Source: an uncultured Oscillospiraceae bacterium (GTDB taxonomy: Bacteria; Bacillota; Clostridia; Oscillospirales; Oscillospiraceae). Taken from it: a stretch of 22,351 bases of DNA. The translations under genes were made by a program, and so were the position numbers. This document shows positions 8,640 to 15,602 of the stretch, piece by piece. Position 1 is the stretch's first letter, and each line of letters starts with the position of its first letter. The notes below the pieces were generated by a model. That model made no database searches. It saw nothing but the letters and a program-made list of their open reading frames with translations, and was not told the origin of the DNA. Where the stretch lies: NCBI GenBank assembly GCA_910588045.1, contig CAJUPS010000058.1, forward strand, positions 1-22,351. Reading direction: 5' to 3'.

Positions 8640-9314
8640 CTACCGGTTCTCGTTCACATATAGCCGCACCTGCTTGTCGATCATCCCGACCGTCTCATCC
8701 AAGGACCTGTCCCCGGCGAAGTAGGGGCCGACCGCCTCCCAGACAATATCGGATAGCGCACTGTCCGGCCAGTAGATCTGTGTGGTGCTGCTGACCAGCA
8801 TTTCAAACCGGGCGAGATCGTATTCACTGGGCAGATCCACCTCGAATAGCCTCTCGCCAAGCGGACCGGAAAAGTAGCCGGTACGGTTGGTAGACATATC
8901 GATCCATAGATTCTCTGTCAGCTCATAGTCGATTGCCTGATTGTAATTTGCCAGATTGACGCATATTTTCCTGGCCGCGCCGTATCCCTTCATATCCTGC
9001 AATTCCGCATAAGTATGTTTTTCAGCCAGCTCTCTGCGCATAAACTCCCACGCAGCCTCCTTATACCGGCAGGTTGCGGACATCGCCAGCTTACTCCCGT
9101 GGAGATTGAAATAGCTCCCCAGACTTCCGTCTGCCGTGGGATAACCGACGTACACGGCGCGTTCCCCAAAATCAGTGTCCGCGTGGGGCAGATACCACAG
9201 CGCGGCGATGGTCGTTGCCTCCGGCTCTGGCGGCAGCTCCTGTCCCCCCGTAGGGGCGCACGCGGTGAGCAGTACCCCCCAGATCACCGCCAGCATCAAA
9301 AACCGCCTCTTCAT
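8640..9314 (-). CDS. Shortened solute-binding lipoprotein, paralogue B (large internal deletion)
   Basis: 224 residues with signal peptide MKRRFLMLAVIWGVLLTAC and a lipobox cysteine at 19. After about 30 linker residues it enters the C-terminal half of the family: VYVGYPTADGSLGSYFNLHG, AMSATCRYKEAAWEF and GPYFAGDRSLDETVGMIDKQVRLYVNENR. Against paralogue C (456 residues), where the same FVGYP motif is near residue 302, about 250 internal residues are missing. They include most of the N-terminal lobe. The frame is open and has its own promoter (9357-9385) and a purine-rich site (AAAGGGTGG), so it may be expressed. It cannot form a normal two-lobe binding cleft; it is either a decaying gene or a fragment with a new role. 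The lipobox Cys codon overlaps a half REP motif at 9250-9261. Confidence 0.75.
   Translation of the reverse strand: MKRRFLMLAVIWGVLLTACAPTGGQELPPEPEATTIAALWYLPHADTDFGERAVYVGYPTADGSLGSYFNLHGSKLAMSATCRYKEAAWEFMRRELAEKHTYAELQDMKGYGAARKICVNLANYNQAIDYELTENLWIDMSTNRTGYFSGPLGERLFEVDLPSEYDLARFEMLVSSTTQIYWPDSALSDIVWEAVGPYFAGDRSLDETVGMIDKQVRLYVNENR
9250..9261 (+). repeat. Half REP-like motif inside paralogue B
   Basis: The 12 bases GTAGGGGCGCAC match the first half of the REP-like element exactly, and the second half is absent. In the gene's frame it encodes the lipobox cysteine and the following Ala-Pro-Thr. The same Cys-Ala-Pro-Thr is encoded by the intact copy inside the transposase gene. Chance similarity cannot be excluded. 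Confidence 0.4.
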
Positions 9315-9356
9315 CGTCGGACCACCCTTTCTTTAACATGATAACAGGATAAAGTG

Positions 9357-9385
9357 ATTATATACCAGATCCCCGCGTTTGTCCA
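9357..9385 (-). promoter_or_regulatory. Promoter of paralogue B
   Basis: On the minus strand TGGACA (9380-9385) and a consensus TATAAT (9357-9362) are 17 bases apart. They lie about 45 bases upstream of the ATG at 9314. Confidence 0.78.
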
Positions 9386-9405
9386 GCGTCTTTCCTGCCA
9401 TCACG

Positions 9406-9437
9406 AAAAAAAGCGGGCCCCGCCCCGGAACCCGCTT
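9406..9437 (-). terminator. Intrinsic terminator of paralogue C operon
   Basis: On the minus strand AAGCGGG and CCCGCTT form a 7-bp stem around a GC-rich 13-base loop. A run of T follows. It starts seven bases past the stop at 9444, separating this operon from paralogue B. Confidence 0.85.
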
Positions 9438-9443
9438 CGACCC

Positions 9444-10814
9444 TTACTTATTCTCATTGACGTACAGCGTCACCCGATTCTGCACCAGCTTTACGGTCTC
9501 CTCCAGCGTCTTATCCCCGGCGAAGTAGGGACCGCAGGCATCTTCGATAATATCATAGATTGCGTTGTCATACAAAGCGATTTTATCAACACTGTTTATA
9601 AATGCTTCGTATTGCTGAACATCCTCTTCTGTCAATGGTCGAATTTCCGCCAAAGTGCCATCAAGGCTGGCCGCTACAAAGGGAGGTTTATCTAAGATGA
9701 TCTGATTTGCTTTCTCAAAAAAATCACGATTGATAGGAATTGCTTCTGGCATCCCCCCCGGAGAAAGATCTATGAACGCATGCTTAAATTTCCGGCTAAC
9801 GAACTCCCATGCGGCTTCTTTGTTTCGACATTGAGCGGAGATCGCCAAAGGACTTCCTTTGATGCCGAAGTAGCTGCCCACACTGCCATCCTCTATCGGA
9901 TAACCTACAAACGAAACAGGCTCCCCAAAAAAGAACTCCTCCACATTCATGGCATTCAAACTATGAATGTAGGTATTCTCCAACATCTGATGCCCATTTC
10001 TAAGCCATCGACTGTTCTCGTCGGTAGCCTCCACTATGTCGCCGTCTGATATTTGTTCCTTCTCCGATGGGTATAAATTCAAAAATTCCAAAGCAGCCCG
10101 AAAACTGGAGCTATCAAAAAAGCATTCGCCGTTTTCCCAGTCTATGCAGCTGTCGAGATACCCAGAAACTACAGGCCCAAACATACTGGCTTTATCAAAA
10201 CCATAGGATGTTATAGTCGCGTCTTCCGGCATATTGGAAAATGCCTCCTGCAACTCGTCCAGCGACCAGCTGGTCCTGTCTCCAACGATACTCTTTGCAC
10301 CTATCATCGTGTGGATTACCACAGAGTCAAACGCCATATAGAGACTACCGTTTACCTCGGCAGCTTTCAGCGGTGCTTCCAGAATGCTTCCCACCCCCAA
10401 ATCCGGATCGCATTCCAGGTAAGGCCAAAGGTTTTCCAGGTAACCATTTGCTGCCAACCGGCGATAGGGCATCCATCCCTCGCTGCCTCTCATATCCAGA
10501 ATGTCCGGAACCCGTCCTGCTGCAATCTCCACCAGCAATCGTTTCTGACCATTTTCCCCAGAATAGTCTTTTACTTCAATCTGAATGTCATCATGTGACA
10601 TGTTGAATTTGTATATTCCTTCTCTGTCCAGATTGTCCGGATGGAGGTTTGCATAGATCAAGACCTCTTTGCTTGTTAAATTCTGCTCTCCTTCAGAATA
10701 GCTGTTCAATTCGGGTGTACCGCCTACGGAGCAGGCGGTACACCCGACAAATAGTACCAGAAGCAGAACAGCACCCCTAACCTGGTGACACTTTTGCAAC
10801 AGACTATTACACAT
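9444..10814 (-). CDS. Extracellular solute-binding lipoprotein, paralogue C
   Basis: 456 residues from the ATG at 10814. That ATG overlaps the stop of the upstream secreted-protein gene as ATGTGTAA, with AGGG four bases ahead; a longer in-frame extension upstream is rejected because it overlaps that gene. The signal peptide hydrophobic core is AVLLLVLFVGCTAC; the lipid-modified residue is Cys25 or Cys28, and the lipobox is not canonical. The body follows the family: AAGRVPDILDM (98-108), ILEAPLKAAEVNGSLYMAFDS (144-164), FVGYPIEDGSVGSYFG (302-317), NKEAAWEFVSRKF and a C-terminal ACGPYFAGDKTLEETVKLVQNRVTLYVNENK. It is more AT-rich than paralogue A. The ligand is unknown and no permease is nearby. 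Coupling to the secreted Cys-rich protein places it under the palindrome-linked promoter at 11228-11256. Confidence 0.86.
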   Translation of the reverse strand: MCNSLLQKCHQVRGAVLLLVLFVGCTACSVGGTPELNSYSEGEQNLTSKEVLIYANLHPDNLDREGIYKFNMSHDDIQIEVKDYSGENGQKRLLVEIAAGRVPDILDMRGSEGWMPYRRLAANGYLENLWPYLECDPDLGVGSILEAPLKAAEVNGSLYMAFDSVVIHTMIGAKSIVGDRTSWSLDELQEAFSNMPEDATITSYGFDKASMFGPVVSGYLDSCIDWENGECFFDSSSFRAALEFLNLYPSEKEQISDGDIVEATDENSRWLRNGHQMLENTYIHSLNAMNVEEFFFGEPVSFVGYPIEDGSVGSYFGIKGSPLAISAQCRNKEAAWEFVSRKFKHAFIDLSPGGMPEAIPINRDFFEKANQIILDKPPFVAASLDGTLAEIRPLTEEDVQQYEAFINSVDKIALYDNAIYDIIEDACGPYFAGDKTLEETVKLVQNRVTLYVNENK

Positions 10815-11151
10815 TGATCCCTGTACACCTGGTGCTATATTCAAAATATTTGAATACCAAGCCTGTTGCATATGGACAACTAGTGCAAACAGCTCTCGTA
10901 TATACATTGACTGATGGAGTTTCATGATTATATCTGCATGTGGGACATGTAAATTTAACAATGGCTCCTGGTAATCTTATAGTCTCTTGGATAAGGCTTT
11001 GACCGCAATCGGGTTTGGGACATGGAATTTCAAGTCCCAGCGGCATAATCTCCTCGTCCTCGTCCCCGTGTGCCGCAGCGGGCATCGCCAGCATGGCAAA
11101 CGCCATCATCATCGCCAGCACCAGGGCCAGCAGTCTCTTTGTACGCTTCAT
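10807..11151 (-). CDS. Secreted small Cys-rich (zinc-ribbon-like) protein
   Basis: 114 residues, no named family recognised. A typical signal peptide (basic MKRTKR, hydrophobic core, MPAAA) is probably cut near residue 27, and there is no lipobox. The mature part starts with an acidic stretch and the motif IMPLG. It carries cysteines at 44, 49, 69, 72, 89, 92 and 109, giving CPKPDC, CPTC and CTSC. The paired CxxC spacing suggests a metal-binding ribbon or disulfide knot outside the cell. GGAGGA lies seven bases before the ATG. The 3' end overlaps the start of paralogue C by eight bases (ATGTGTAA), so both are made from one transcript driven by the promoter beside palindrome 1. Confidence 0.8.
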   Translation of the reverse strand: MKRTKRLLALVLAMMMAFAMLAMPAAAHGDEDEEIMPLGLEIPCPKPDCGQSLIQETIRLPGAIVKFTCPTCRYNHETPSVNVYTRAVCTSCPYATGLVFKYFEYSTRCTGINV

Positions 11152-11227
11152 GGTTCATTCCTCCGTAATAAAAATATTTATCCAACGGCCATCGGCCGGT
11201 GAACACATGTTTTCTTTTGACAGTGAT

Positions 11228-11256
11228 ATAGTACCACATTCCGCCAGACCTGTCCA
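11228..11256 (-). promoter_or_regulatory. Promoter of the secreted Cys-rich protein / paralogue C operon
   Basis: On the minus strand TGGACA (11251-11256) and TACTAT (11228-11233) have a 17-base spacer. The -35 box lies four bases from the 30-bp core of palindrome 1. A protein bound there would sit upstream of polymerase, the usual place for an activator. Confidence 0.75.
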
Positions 11257-11259
11257 TGA

Positions 11260-11291
11260 CGTTTCAGGTAAATTGCAATTTACCTGAAACG
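11260..11291. promoter_or_regulatory. Palindromic operator 1, between divergent genes
   Basis: A perfect 32-bp palindrome with half-site GTTTCAGGTAAATTG lies between the divergent promoters of the secreted-protein operon and the HTH-TPR regulator. Its centre is at 11275/11276. A near copy is at 12581-12620, in the same position relative to another secreted-peptide promoter. It is probably the binding site of the adjacent regulator; this is inferred from position and duplication. Confidence 0.75.
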
Positions 11292-11305
11292 ACAAGTTCA
11301 CCCCC

Positions 11306-11334
11306 TTGACATTCGACAAAAAATGCGTCATAAT
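11306..11334 (+). promoter_or_regulatory. Promoter of the HTH-TPR regulator gene
   Basis: Consensus TTGACA (11306-11311), a 17-base spacer and CATAAT (11329-11334) lie 22 bases upstream of the ATG at 11357. Palindrome 1 ends 14 bases before the -35 box, compatible with autoregulation. Confidence 0.82.
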
Positions 11335-11356
11335 AACAAAAAAGGAGGGGAATACC

Positions 11357-12304
11357 ATGGAAGAAATGTTGATTGGTCCCTATATCAGACAAAAGCGCCT
11401 GGATAAAGGCTGGACCCAGGAGGAGCTCTGTGACGGCATCTGCTCTGTGCCCACCCTCTCGCGGATCGAAACCTGTGACCGGACCCCCTCCAGCGGCGTG
11501 CTTAAAGCGCTGCTGGAAAAGCTGGGGCTCCCCACGGGCCCATTTGTCGCACTGCTGGGCAAGGATGACCTTGCCATTGAGAAGCTGAAAAAGGACATCC
11601 GCTGTGATAAGCTCCGTCTGCGCCGCGCAGCGGAACCGGATAAGGCCGGGCTCCGGGAGCAGATTCTGACAAAGCTGAAAGAGCTGGAGGAGCTGGGGGG
11701 AGAGGACAACCGGTTTGTCCGGCAGTTCCTATTGAGCACAGAGGCTGGCATCGGCGGGCCGGAGGGACCGTATCCTCCTGAAAAGCGGCTGGAAATGCTG
11801 CTGGAGGCCATTTGTCTGACGGTTCCCCGTTTTACGGTGCAGCATATTCCTGATTTTCAGTACAGTGTCCAGGAAGTGATTGTTATCAATCAGATTGCCC
11901 GGACTTACGCCATGCTCGGGGACCGAAAAAGAGCGATCTCCATTTCCAAGAAATTGCTGACATATATTGAAAAGCACAATAAAAATCTGGATAAATATCC
12001 CCGGCAATTCTGTCTGATTGCCCACAACTGCGCTATTGATTTGGGGCTGGAGAAACGGTATAAAGAAGCCGTTGCACTTGCGGAAAAAGGTCAAAAAGTT
12101 TGTGTTGAGGAAGGTGATTACCAGTTTTTGCCAGGATTCTTGTCAACTCAGGCGGAGTGCCACTTTTTCTTGGGGAACCTGGAAAAGAGCAGACATCTCT
12201 ACTATGAAGCATATTATCTCTTTGAAGTGTTCGGGGATGAAGCTAACATCACAATCATGCAAAAAGAAATGAAAGAGCACCTGGGGATAGAGCCACTATA
12301 CTAA
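11357..12304 (+). CDS. HTH-TPR transcriptional regulator, RNPP/Rgg-like
   Basis: 315 residues starting at the ATG six bases after AAAGGAGGGG; a longer in-frame start at 11306 falls on the -35 box and is rejected. An N-terminal Cro/C1-type helix-turn-helix (about 8-60: IRQKRLDKGWTQEELCDGI, then VPTLSRIETCDRTPS) binds DNA. The rest is alpha-helical with TPR-like repeats (NQIARTYAMLGDRKRAISISKKLL; AHNCAIDLGLEKRYKEAVALAEKG; TQAECHFFLGNLEKSRHLYYEAYYLF). This is the layout of peptide-sensing RNPP regulators (PlcR, Rgg, PrgX). It is the only plus-strand gene in the island, with palindromes upstream of it and beyond its 3' end. It overlaps the convergent 71-residue peptide gene by four bases. Peptide sensing is inferred. 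Confidence 0.85.
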   Translation: MEEMLIGPYIRQKRLDKGWTQEELCDGICSVPTLSRIETCDRTPSSGVLKALLEKLGLPTGPFVALLGKDDLAIEKLKKDIRCDKLRLRRAAEPDKAGLREQILTKLKELEELGGEDNRFVRQFLLSTEAGIGGPEGPYPPEKRLEMLLEAICLTVPRFTVQHIPDFQYSVQEVIVINQIARTYAMLGDRKRAISISKKLLTYIEKHNKNLDKYPRQFCLIAHNCAIDLGLEKRYKEAVALAEKGQKVCVEEGDYQFLPGFLSTQAECHFFLGNLEKSRHLYYEAYYLFEVFGDEANITIMQKEMKEHLGIEPLY

Positions 12305-12516
12305 AGATGCTCGTCCTCCTCCAATGCAAACTCCTCCCCCATCGGCATCACTGGCCCCTCCGGAGGCTCTGGCTCACCGGGGTTCTCCGGGTCCAGGGGT
12401 TCGACGATGACAGGCGGCTTAGGTGGGTCCGGCTCGTCCGCAGCGCGGCCCTGCCCCGGCAGCAGCGACAGGCACAGCAGCAGGGCGAGCAGTAAGGAAG
12501 CAAGTTTTTTCATCAT
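12301..12516 (-). CDS. Secreted Pro-rich small peptide, possible signal precursor
   Basis: 71 residues. A clear signal peptide (MMKKLASLLLALLLCLSLL, probable cut near residue 26) is followed by an acidic, proline-rich segment (13 prolines between 27 and 60). It ends with MPMG (57-60) and an acidic tail. No family recognised. The MPMG resembles MPLG in the Cys-rich secreted protein at 10807. AAGGGGG lies upstream, but it is followed by seven C, so a short G-C hairpin could mask it. The promoter at 12552-12580 and palindrome 2 give it the same control layout as the Cys-rich gene. Its stop TAG (12301-12303) overlaps the regulator's TAA. It could be a pheromone precursor for the regulator or a surface-exposed product. 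Confidence 0.7.
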   Translation of the reverse strand: MMKKLASLLLALLLCLSLLPGQGRAADEPDPPKPPVIVEPLDPENPGEPEPPEGPVMPMGEEFALEEDEHL

Positions 12517-12551
12517 AGGGGGGGTCCCCCTTTCTTTTTTTGTACAATGAC

Positions 12552-12580
12552 AGTATATAACACTTTCCGCAGGTTGTCTA
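12552..12580 (-). promoter_or_regulatory. Promoter of the 71-residue secreted peptide gene
   Basis: On the minus strand TAGACA (12575-12580) and TATACT (12552-12557) are 17 bases apart. The -35 box directly abuts palindrome 2, the same geometry as at palindrome 1 within one base. Confidence 0.78.
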
Positions 12581-12620
12581 TTGACGTTTCAGGTAAATTC
12601 CAATTTACCTGAAACGTCAA
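12581..12620. promoter_or_regulatory. Palindromic operator 2
   Basis: A 40-bp palindrome has perfect 19-base arms (TTGACGTTTCAGGTAAATT and complement) around a central CC. It matches palindrome 1 over the whole 30-bp core except the central bases. It lies just upstream of the -35 box of the 71-residue peptide gene and abuts the hairpin downstream of uvrA. Confidence 0.75.
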
Positions 12621-12659
12621 GTTGGGCCGGAGCATCTTGCTCCGGCCCAACTCCTTTTT
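12620..12659. terminator. Strong hairpin downstream of uvrA
   Basis: A perfect 14-bp GC-rich stem (AGTTGGGCCGGAGC and complement, 5-base loop ATCTT) begins five bases past the uvrA stop at 12658. The clean T-run (CCTTTTT) is on the plus-strand side. On the minus strand the hairpin is followed by TTGACGTTT. It probably ends uvrA transcription and may work in both directions. Confidence 0.75.
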
Positions 12660-15489
12660 ACCGCCCCAGCGTCTTTTTCAGATACTGCCCCGTGTAGCTC
12701 CCCTCGCAGGCGGCCACCTCCTCTGGGGTCCCGGTGCACACGATGGTCCCACCGCCGTCGCCCCCCTCGGGCCCCAGGTCGATGATGTGGTCCGCGCACT
12801 TGATGACGTCCAGATTGTGCTCGATGACCACCACCGTGTTCCCCGCGTCCACCAGTCTCTGTAAGACCTCCAGCAGCTTCCCCACGTCGTCGGTGTGGAG
12901 TCCCGTGGTGGGCTCGTCGAGGATATAGATGGTGCTCCCTGTGCTGCGCTTCGAGAGCTCGGTCGCCAGCTTCACCCGCTGGGCCTCGCCGCCGGAGAGG
13001 GTGGTGGACGCCTGGCCCACCTTGATATACCCCAGCCCCACGTCGCAGAGCGTCTCCATCTTCACCGCAATTTTAGGCAGGGGCTTGAAGAACTCCCGGG
13101 CCTCCTCGGCGGTCATTTCCAGCACGTCGTAGATGTTCTTTCCCTTGTAGCGCACCTCCAGGGTCTCCCTGTTGTACCGCTTCCCCTTGCAGACCTCGCA
13201 GGGCACATAGATGTCCGGCAGAAAGTGCATCTCGATTTTCAGCAGTCCGTCCCCGGAGCAGGCCTCGCACCGCCCGCCCCGGACGTTGAAGCTGAACCGC
13301 CCGGAGCTGTAACCCCGCGCCTTGGCCTCCGGCGTGGAGGCGAACAGCTCCCGGATGTCGTTGAATACCCCGGTGTAAGTGGCCGGATTGGACCGGGGCG
13401 TCCGTCCGATGGGGCTCTGGTCGATGTTGATGACCTTGTCCAGGTATTCCTCGCCCTCGATGCCCTTGTGCTTTCCCGGGCGGCACTTCATCCGGTTGAG
13501 GTCCGCCCCCAGCCGCTTGAACAGGATCTCGTTCACCAGCGAAGATTTCCCCGACCCGGATACCCCGGTGACGCAGGTAAAGGTCCCCAGGGGGATGTCC
13601 ACGTCGATGCCCCGCAGGTTATTTTCCGCCGCACCCCGGACGGTGAGCTTTTTCCCGCTGCCCCTCCGCCGCACCTCCGGAACGGCGATATAGCGTTTCC
13701 CGCTGAGGTACTGTCCGGTAAGGGAAGTCGGGTTGGCGGAGACCTCCTCCGGCGTACCGGCGGCGATGATGTTTCCCCCGTGGACCCCCGCCCCGGGGCC
13801 CACGTCGATGATATAGTCGGCAGCCCGCATGGTGTCCTCGTCGTGCTCCACTACGATGAGGGTGTTGCCCAGATCCCTGAGCTGCCGTAGCGTCTCCAGC
13901 AGCTTGTCGTTGTCCCTCTGATGGAGCCCGATGGAGGGCTCGTCCAGAATATACAGCACCCCCATGAGGGAGGACCCGATCTGCGTAGCCAGCCGGATGC
14001 GCTGGCTCTCCCCGCCGGAGAGGGTGGCGGCGGACCGGCTGAGGGTCAGGTATTGCAGTCCCACGCTTTGCAGGAACCCCAGCCTGGCGCGGATCTCCTT
14101 CAAAATCTGGTCCGCGATCATACTCTGCGTCTTGGTCAGCGTCAGCCCCTCCATGAACCGCAGCGCCTCCGACACCGGCAGCGTGGTAAAATCGTGGATG
14201 CTGCTGCCCCCCACGGTGACGGCCAGGCTCTCCATTTTCAGCCGCTTCCCCTTGCACACCGGGCAGGGGCACTCGCTCATGGTCTCCTCCAGCTCCCGCC
14301 GGGAGGCGTCGGACTGGGTGTCCCGGTAGCGGCGCTCGATGTTGTTGCAGATGCCCTCGAAGGGCTGGTGGAGCGTACCCTTCCCCCTGGGCTGGTCGTA
14401 GTGGAGGTCCAGATTCTCCCCCTTGGTGCCGTAGAGGATGATGTCGTGTACCTCTTTTTTCAGGTCCTTCCAGGGGGTGGTGAGCTTGAACTTGTACTTT
14501 TTCGCCAGGGCGTCGAAGTACATCCGGCTGATGCCGTCGCCCCGGATGTTGTTCCACCCGGAGCACTGGATGGCCCCCTCCAGGATGGATTTCTCCTCGT
14601 CCGGGATAATGAGGTCCGGGTCCACCTTCAGCTGGCTGCCCAGTCCCATGCAGGCGGGGCAGGCCCCATAGGGATTGTTGAAGGAGAACATTCTGGGTGC
14701 CAGCTCCTCGATGGATACGCCGCAGTCCTCGCAGGCATAGTTCTGGGAGAACAGCAGGTCCCGCTCCTCCTCTCCCAGCACGTTGGCGATGACGATGCCA
14801 CCCGCCAGGTTGGAGGCGGTCTCCACGCTGTCGGTGAGCCGCTGCCGGATGTCCGGCCGGACGATGAGGCGGTCCACCACGATTTCGATGTTGTGCTTCT
14901 TGTTCTTCTCCAGCTTGATCTCTTCCGTCAGCTCGTAGAGGATGCCGTCCACCCGGGCCCGGACGTACCCGGACTTCCGCGCATCCTCGAAGACCTTGGC
15001 GTACTCGCCCTTCCTTGCCCGCACCACCGGCGCCAGAATTTGGATGCGGCTCCCCTCCGGCAGCTCCAGGATCTGGTCGATGATCTGGTCGATGGTCTGT
15101 TGACGGATCTCCTTGCCGCAGACGGGGCAGTGGGGCGTGCCCACCCGGGCCCACAGCAGGCGCAGGTAGTCATAAATTTCCGTCACCGTGCCCACGGTGG
15201 ACCTGGGGTTCTTGCTGGTTGTCTTCTGGTCGATGGAGATAGCGGGACTCAGCCCGTCGATGTAGTCCACGTCCGGCTTTTCCATCTGTCCCAGGAACAT
15301 CCGGGCATAGGAGGAGAGGCTCTCCACATACCGCCGCTGTCCCTCGGCGTAGATGGTGTCGAAGGCCAGGGAGGACTTTCCCGACCCGGAGAGCCCCGTC
15401 ACCACCACCAGCTTGTCCCGAGGGATCTCCACGTCGATATTTTTCAGATTGTTTTCACGTGCGCCTTTGATATAGATTTTATCCTGCAT
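12658..15489 (-). CDS. uvrA: UvrA, excinuclease ABC subunit A
   Basis: 943 residues, normal for UvrA, the ATP-driven damage sensor that loads UvrB in nucleotide excision repair. Two ABC ATPase units are present: first Walker A GLSGSGKSS (32-40), signature LSGGESQRIRLATQ, then DEPSIGLHQRD; second Walker A GVSGSGKSS, signature LSGGEAQRVKLATEL, then DEPTTGLHTDD. Zinc-module cysteines are visible at CPVCGKEI, CEDCG...CPACMG, CPCPVCKGK and CEACSGDG...CEVCKGK. The ATG at 15489 has AGGAG six bases upstream; a longer frame to 15573 would translate REP-like repeat sequence and is rejected. Its promoter lies across the end of the peptidase gene at 15603-15631, with an inverted REP pair in the leader. 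Confidence 0.98.
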   Translation of the reverse strand: MQDKIYIKGARENNLKNIDVEIPRDKLVVVTGLSGSGKSSLAFDTIYAEGQRRYVESLSSYARMFLGQMEKPDVDYIDGLSPAISIDQKTTSKNPRSTVGTVTEIYDYLRLLWARVGTPHCPVCGKEIRQQTIDQIIDQILELPEGSRIQILAPVVRARKGEYAKVFEDARKSGYVRARVDGILYELTEEIKLEKNKKHNIEIVVDRLIVRPDIRQRLTDSVETASNLAGGIVIANVLGEEERDLLFSQNYACEDCGVSIEELAPRMFSFNNPYGACPACMGLGSQLKVDPDLIIPDEEKSILEGAIQCSGWNNIRGDGISRMYFDALAKKYKFKLTTPWKDLKKEVHDIILYGTKGENLDLHYDQPRGKGTLHQPFEGICNNIERRYRDTQSDASRRELEETMSECPCPVCKGKRLKMESLAVTVGGSSIHDFTTLPVSEALRFMEGLTLTKTQSMIADQILKEIRARLGFLQSVGLQYLTLSRSAATLSGGESQRIRLATQIGSSLMGVLYILDEPSIGLHQRDNDKLLETLRQLRDLGNTLIVVEHDEDTMRAADYIIDVGPGAGVHGGNIIAAGTPEEVSANPTSLTGQYLSGKRYIAVPEVRRRGSGKKLTVRGAAENNLRGIDVDIPLGTFTCVTGVSGSGKSSLVNEILFKRLGADLNRMKCRPGKHKGIEGEEYLDKVINIDQSPIGRTPRSNPATYTGVFNDIRELFASTPEAKARGYSSGRFSFNVRGGRCEACSGDGLLKIEMHFLPDIYVPCEVCKGKRYNRETLEVRYKGKNIYDVLEMTAEEAREFFKPLPKIAVKMETLCDVGLGYIKVGQASTTLSGGEAQRVKLATELSKRSTGSTIYILDEPTTGLHTDDVGKLLEVLQRLVDAGNTVVVIEHNLDVIKCADHIIDLGPEGGDGGGTIVCTGTPEEVAACEGSYTGQYLKKTLGR

Positions 15490-15511
15490 GGGTGTTCTCC
15501 TGTTTCCTGTT

Positions 15512-15537
15512 TGTAGGGGCGCACATTGTGCGCCCGC
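15512..15537 (+). repeat. REP-like element, copy 2
   Basis: GTAG is followed by a hairpin with 9-base arms (GGGCGCACA, TGTGCGCCC) around one T. With flanking bases it forms a 26-base perfect inverted repeat with copy 3 at 15564-15589. It lies in the uvrA 5' leader, 22 bases from the ATG. Confidence 0.88.
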
Positions 15538-15563
15538 ATGACAATCGGCATCTTCCGTTAGAA

Positions 15564-15589
15564 GCGGGCGCACAATGTGCGCCCCTACA
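15564..15589 (-). repeat. REP-like element, copy 3 (inverted partner of copy 2)
   Basis: The exact reverse complement of copy 2 over 26 bases, 26 bases away. The pair resembles a two-REP BIME unit and could fold into one long hairpin in the uvrA leader RNA or DNA. Confidence 0.88.
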
Positions 15590-15602
15590 GCGATTCTTCT
15601 AC

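Noticed and set aside
8631..8649. Hairpin GAACCGG/CCGGTTC at the end of paralogue B as a terminator
   Set aside because: The 7-bp stem spans the stop codon and is followed by CCCACGG with no T-tract. A promoter begins right after it.
13921..15516. Long plus-strand open frame of 531 codons opposite uvrA
   Set aside because: It is the antisense shadow of GC-rich uvrA codons: low-complexity His/Arg/Gly/Pro-rich text, no ribosome site and no recognisable domain. The same applies to the plus-strand frames at 408-1808, 4116-5567, 6987-8537 and 20742-22187.
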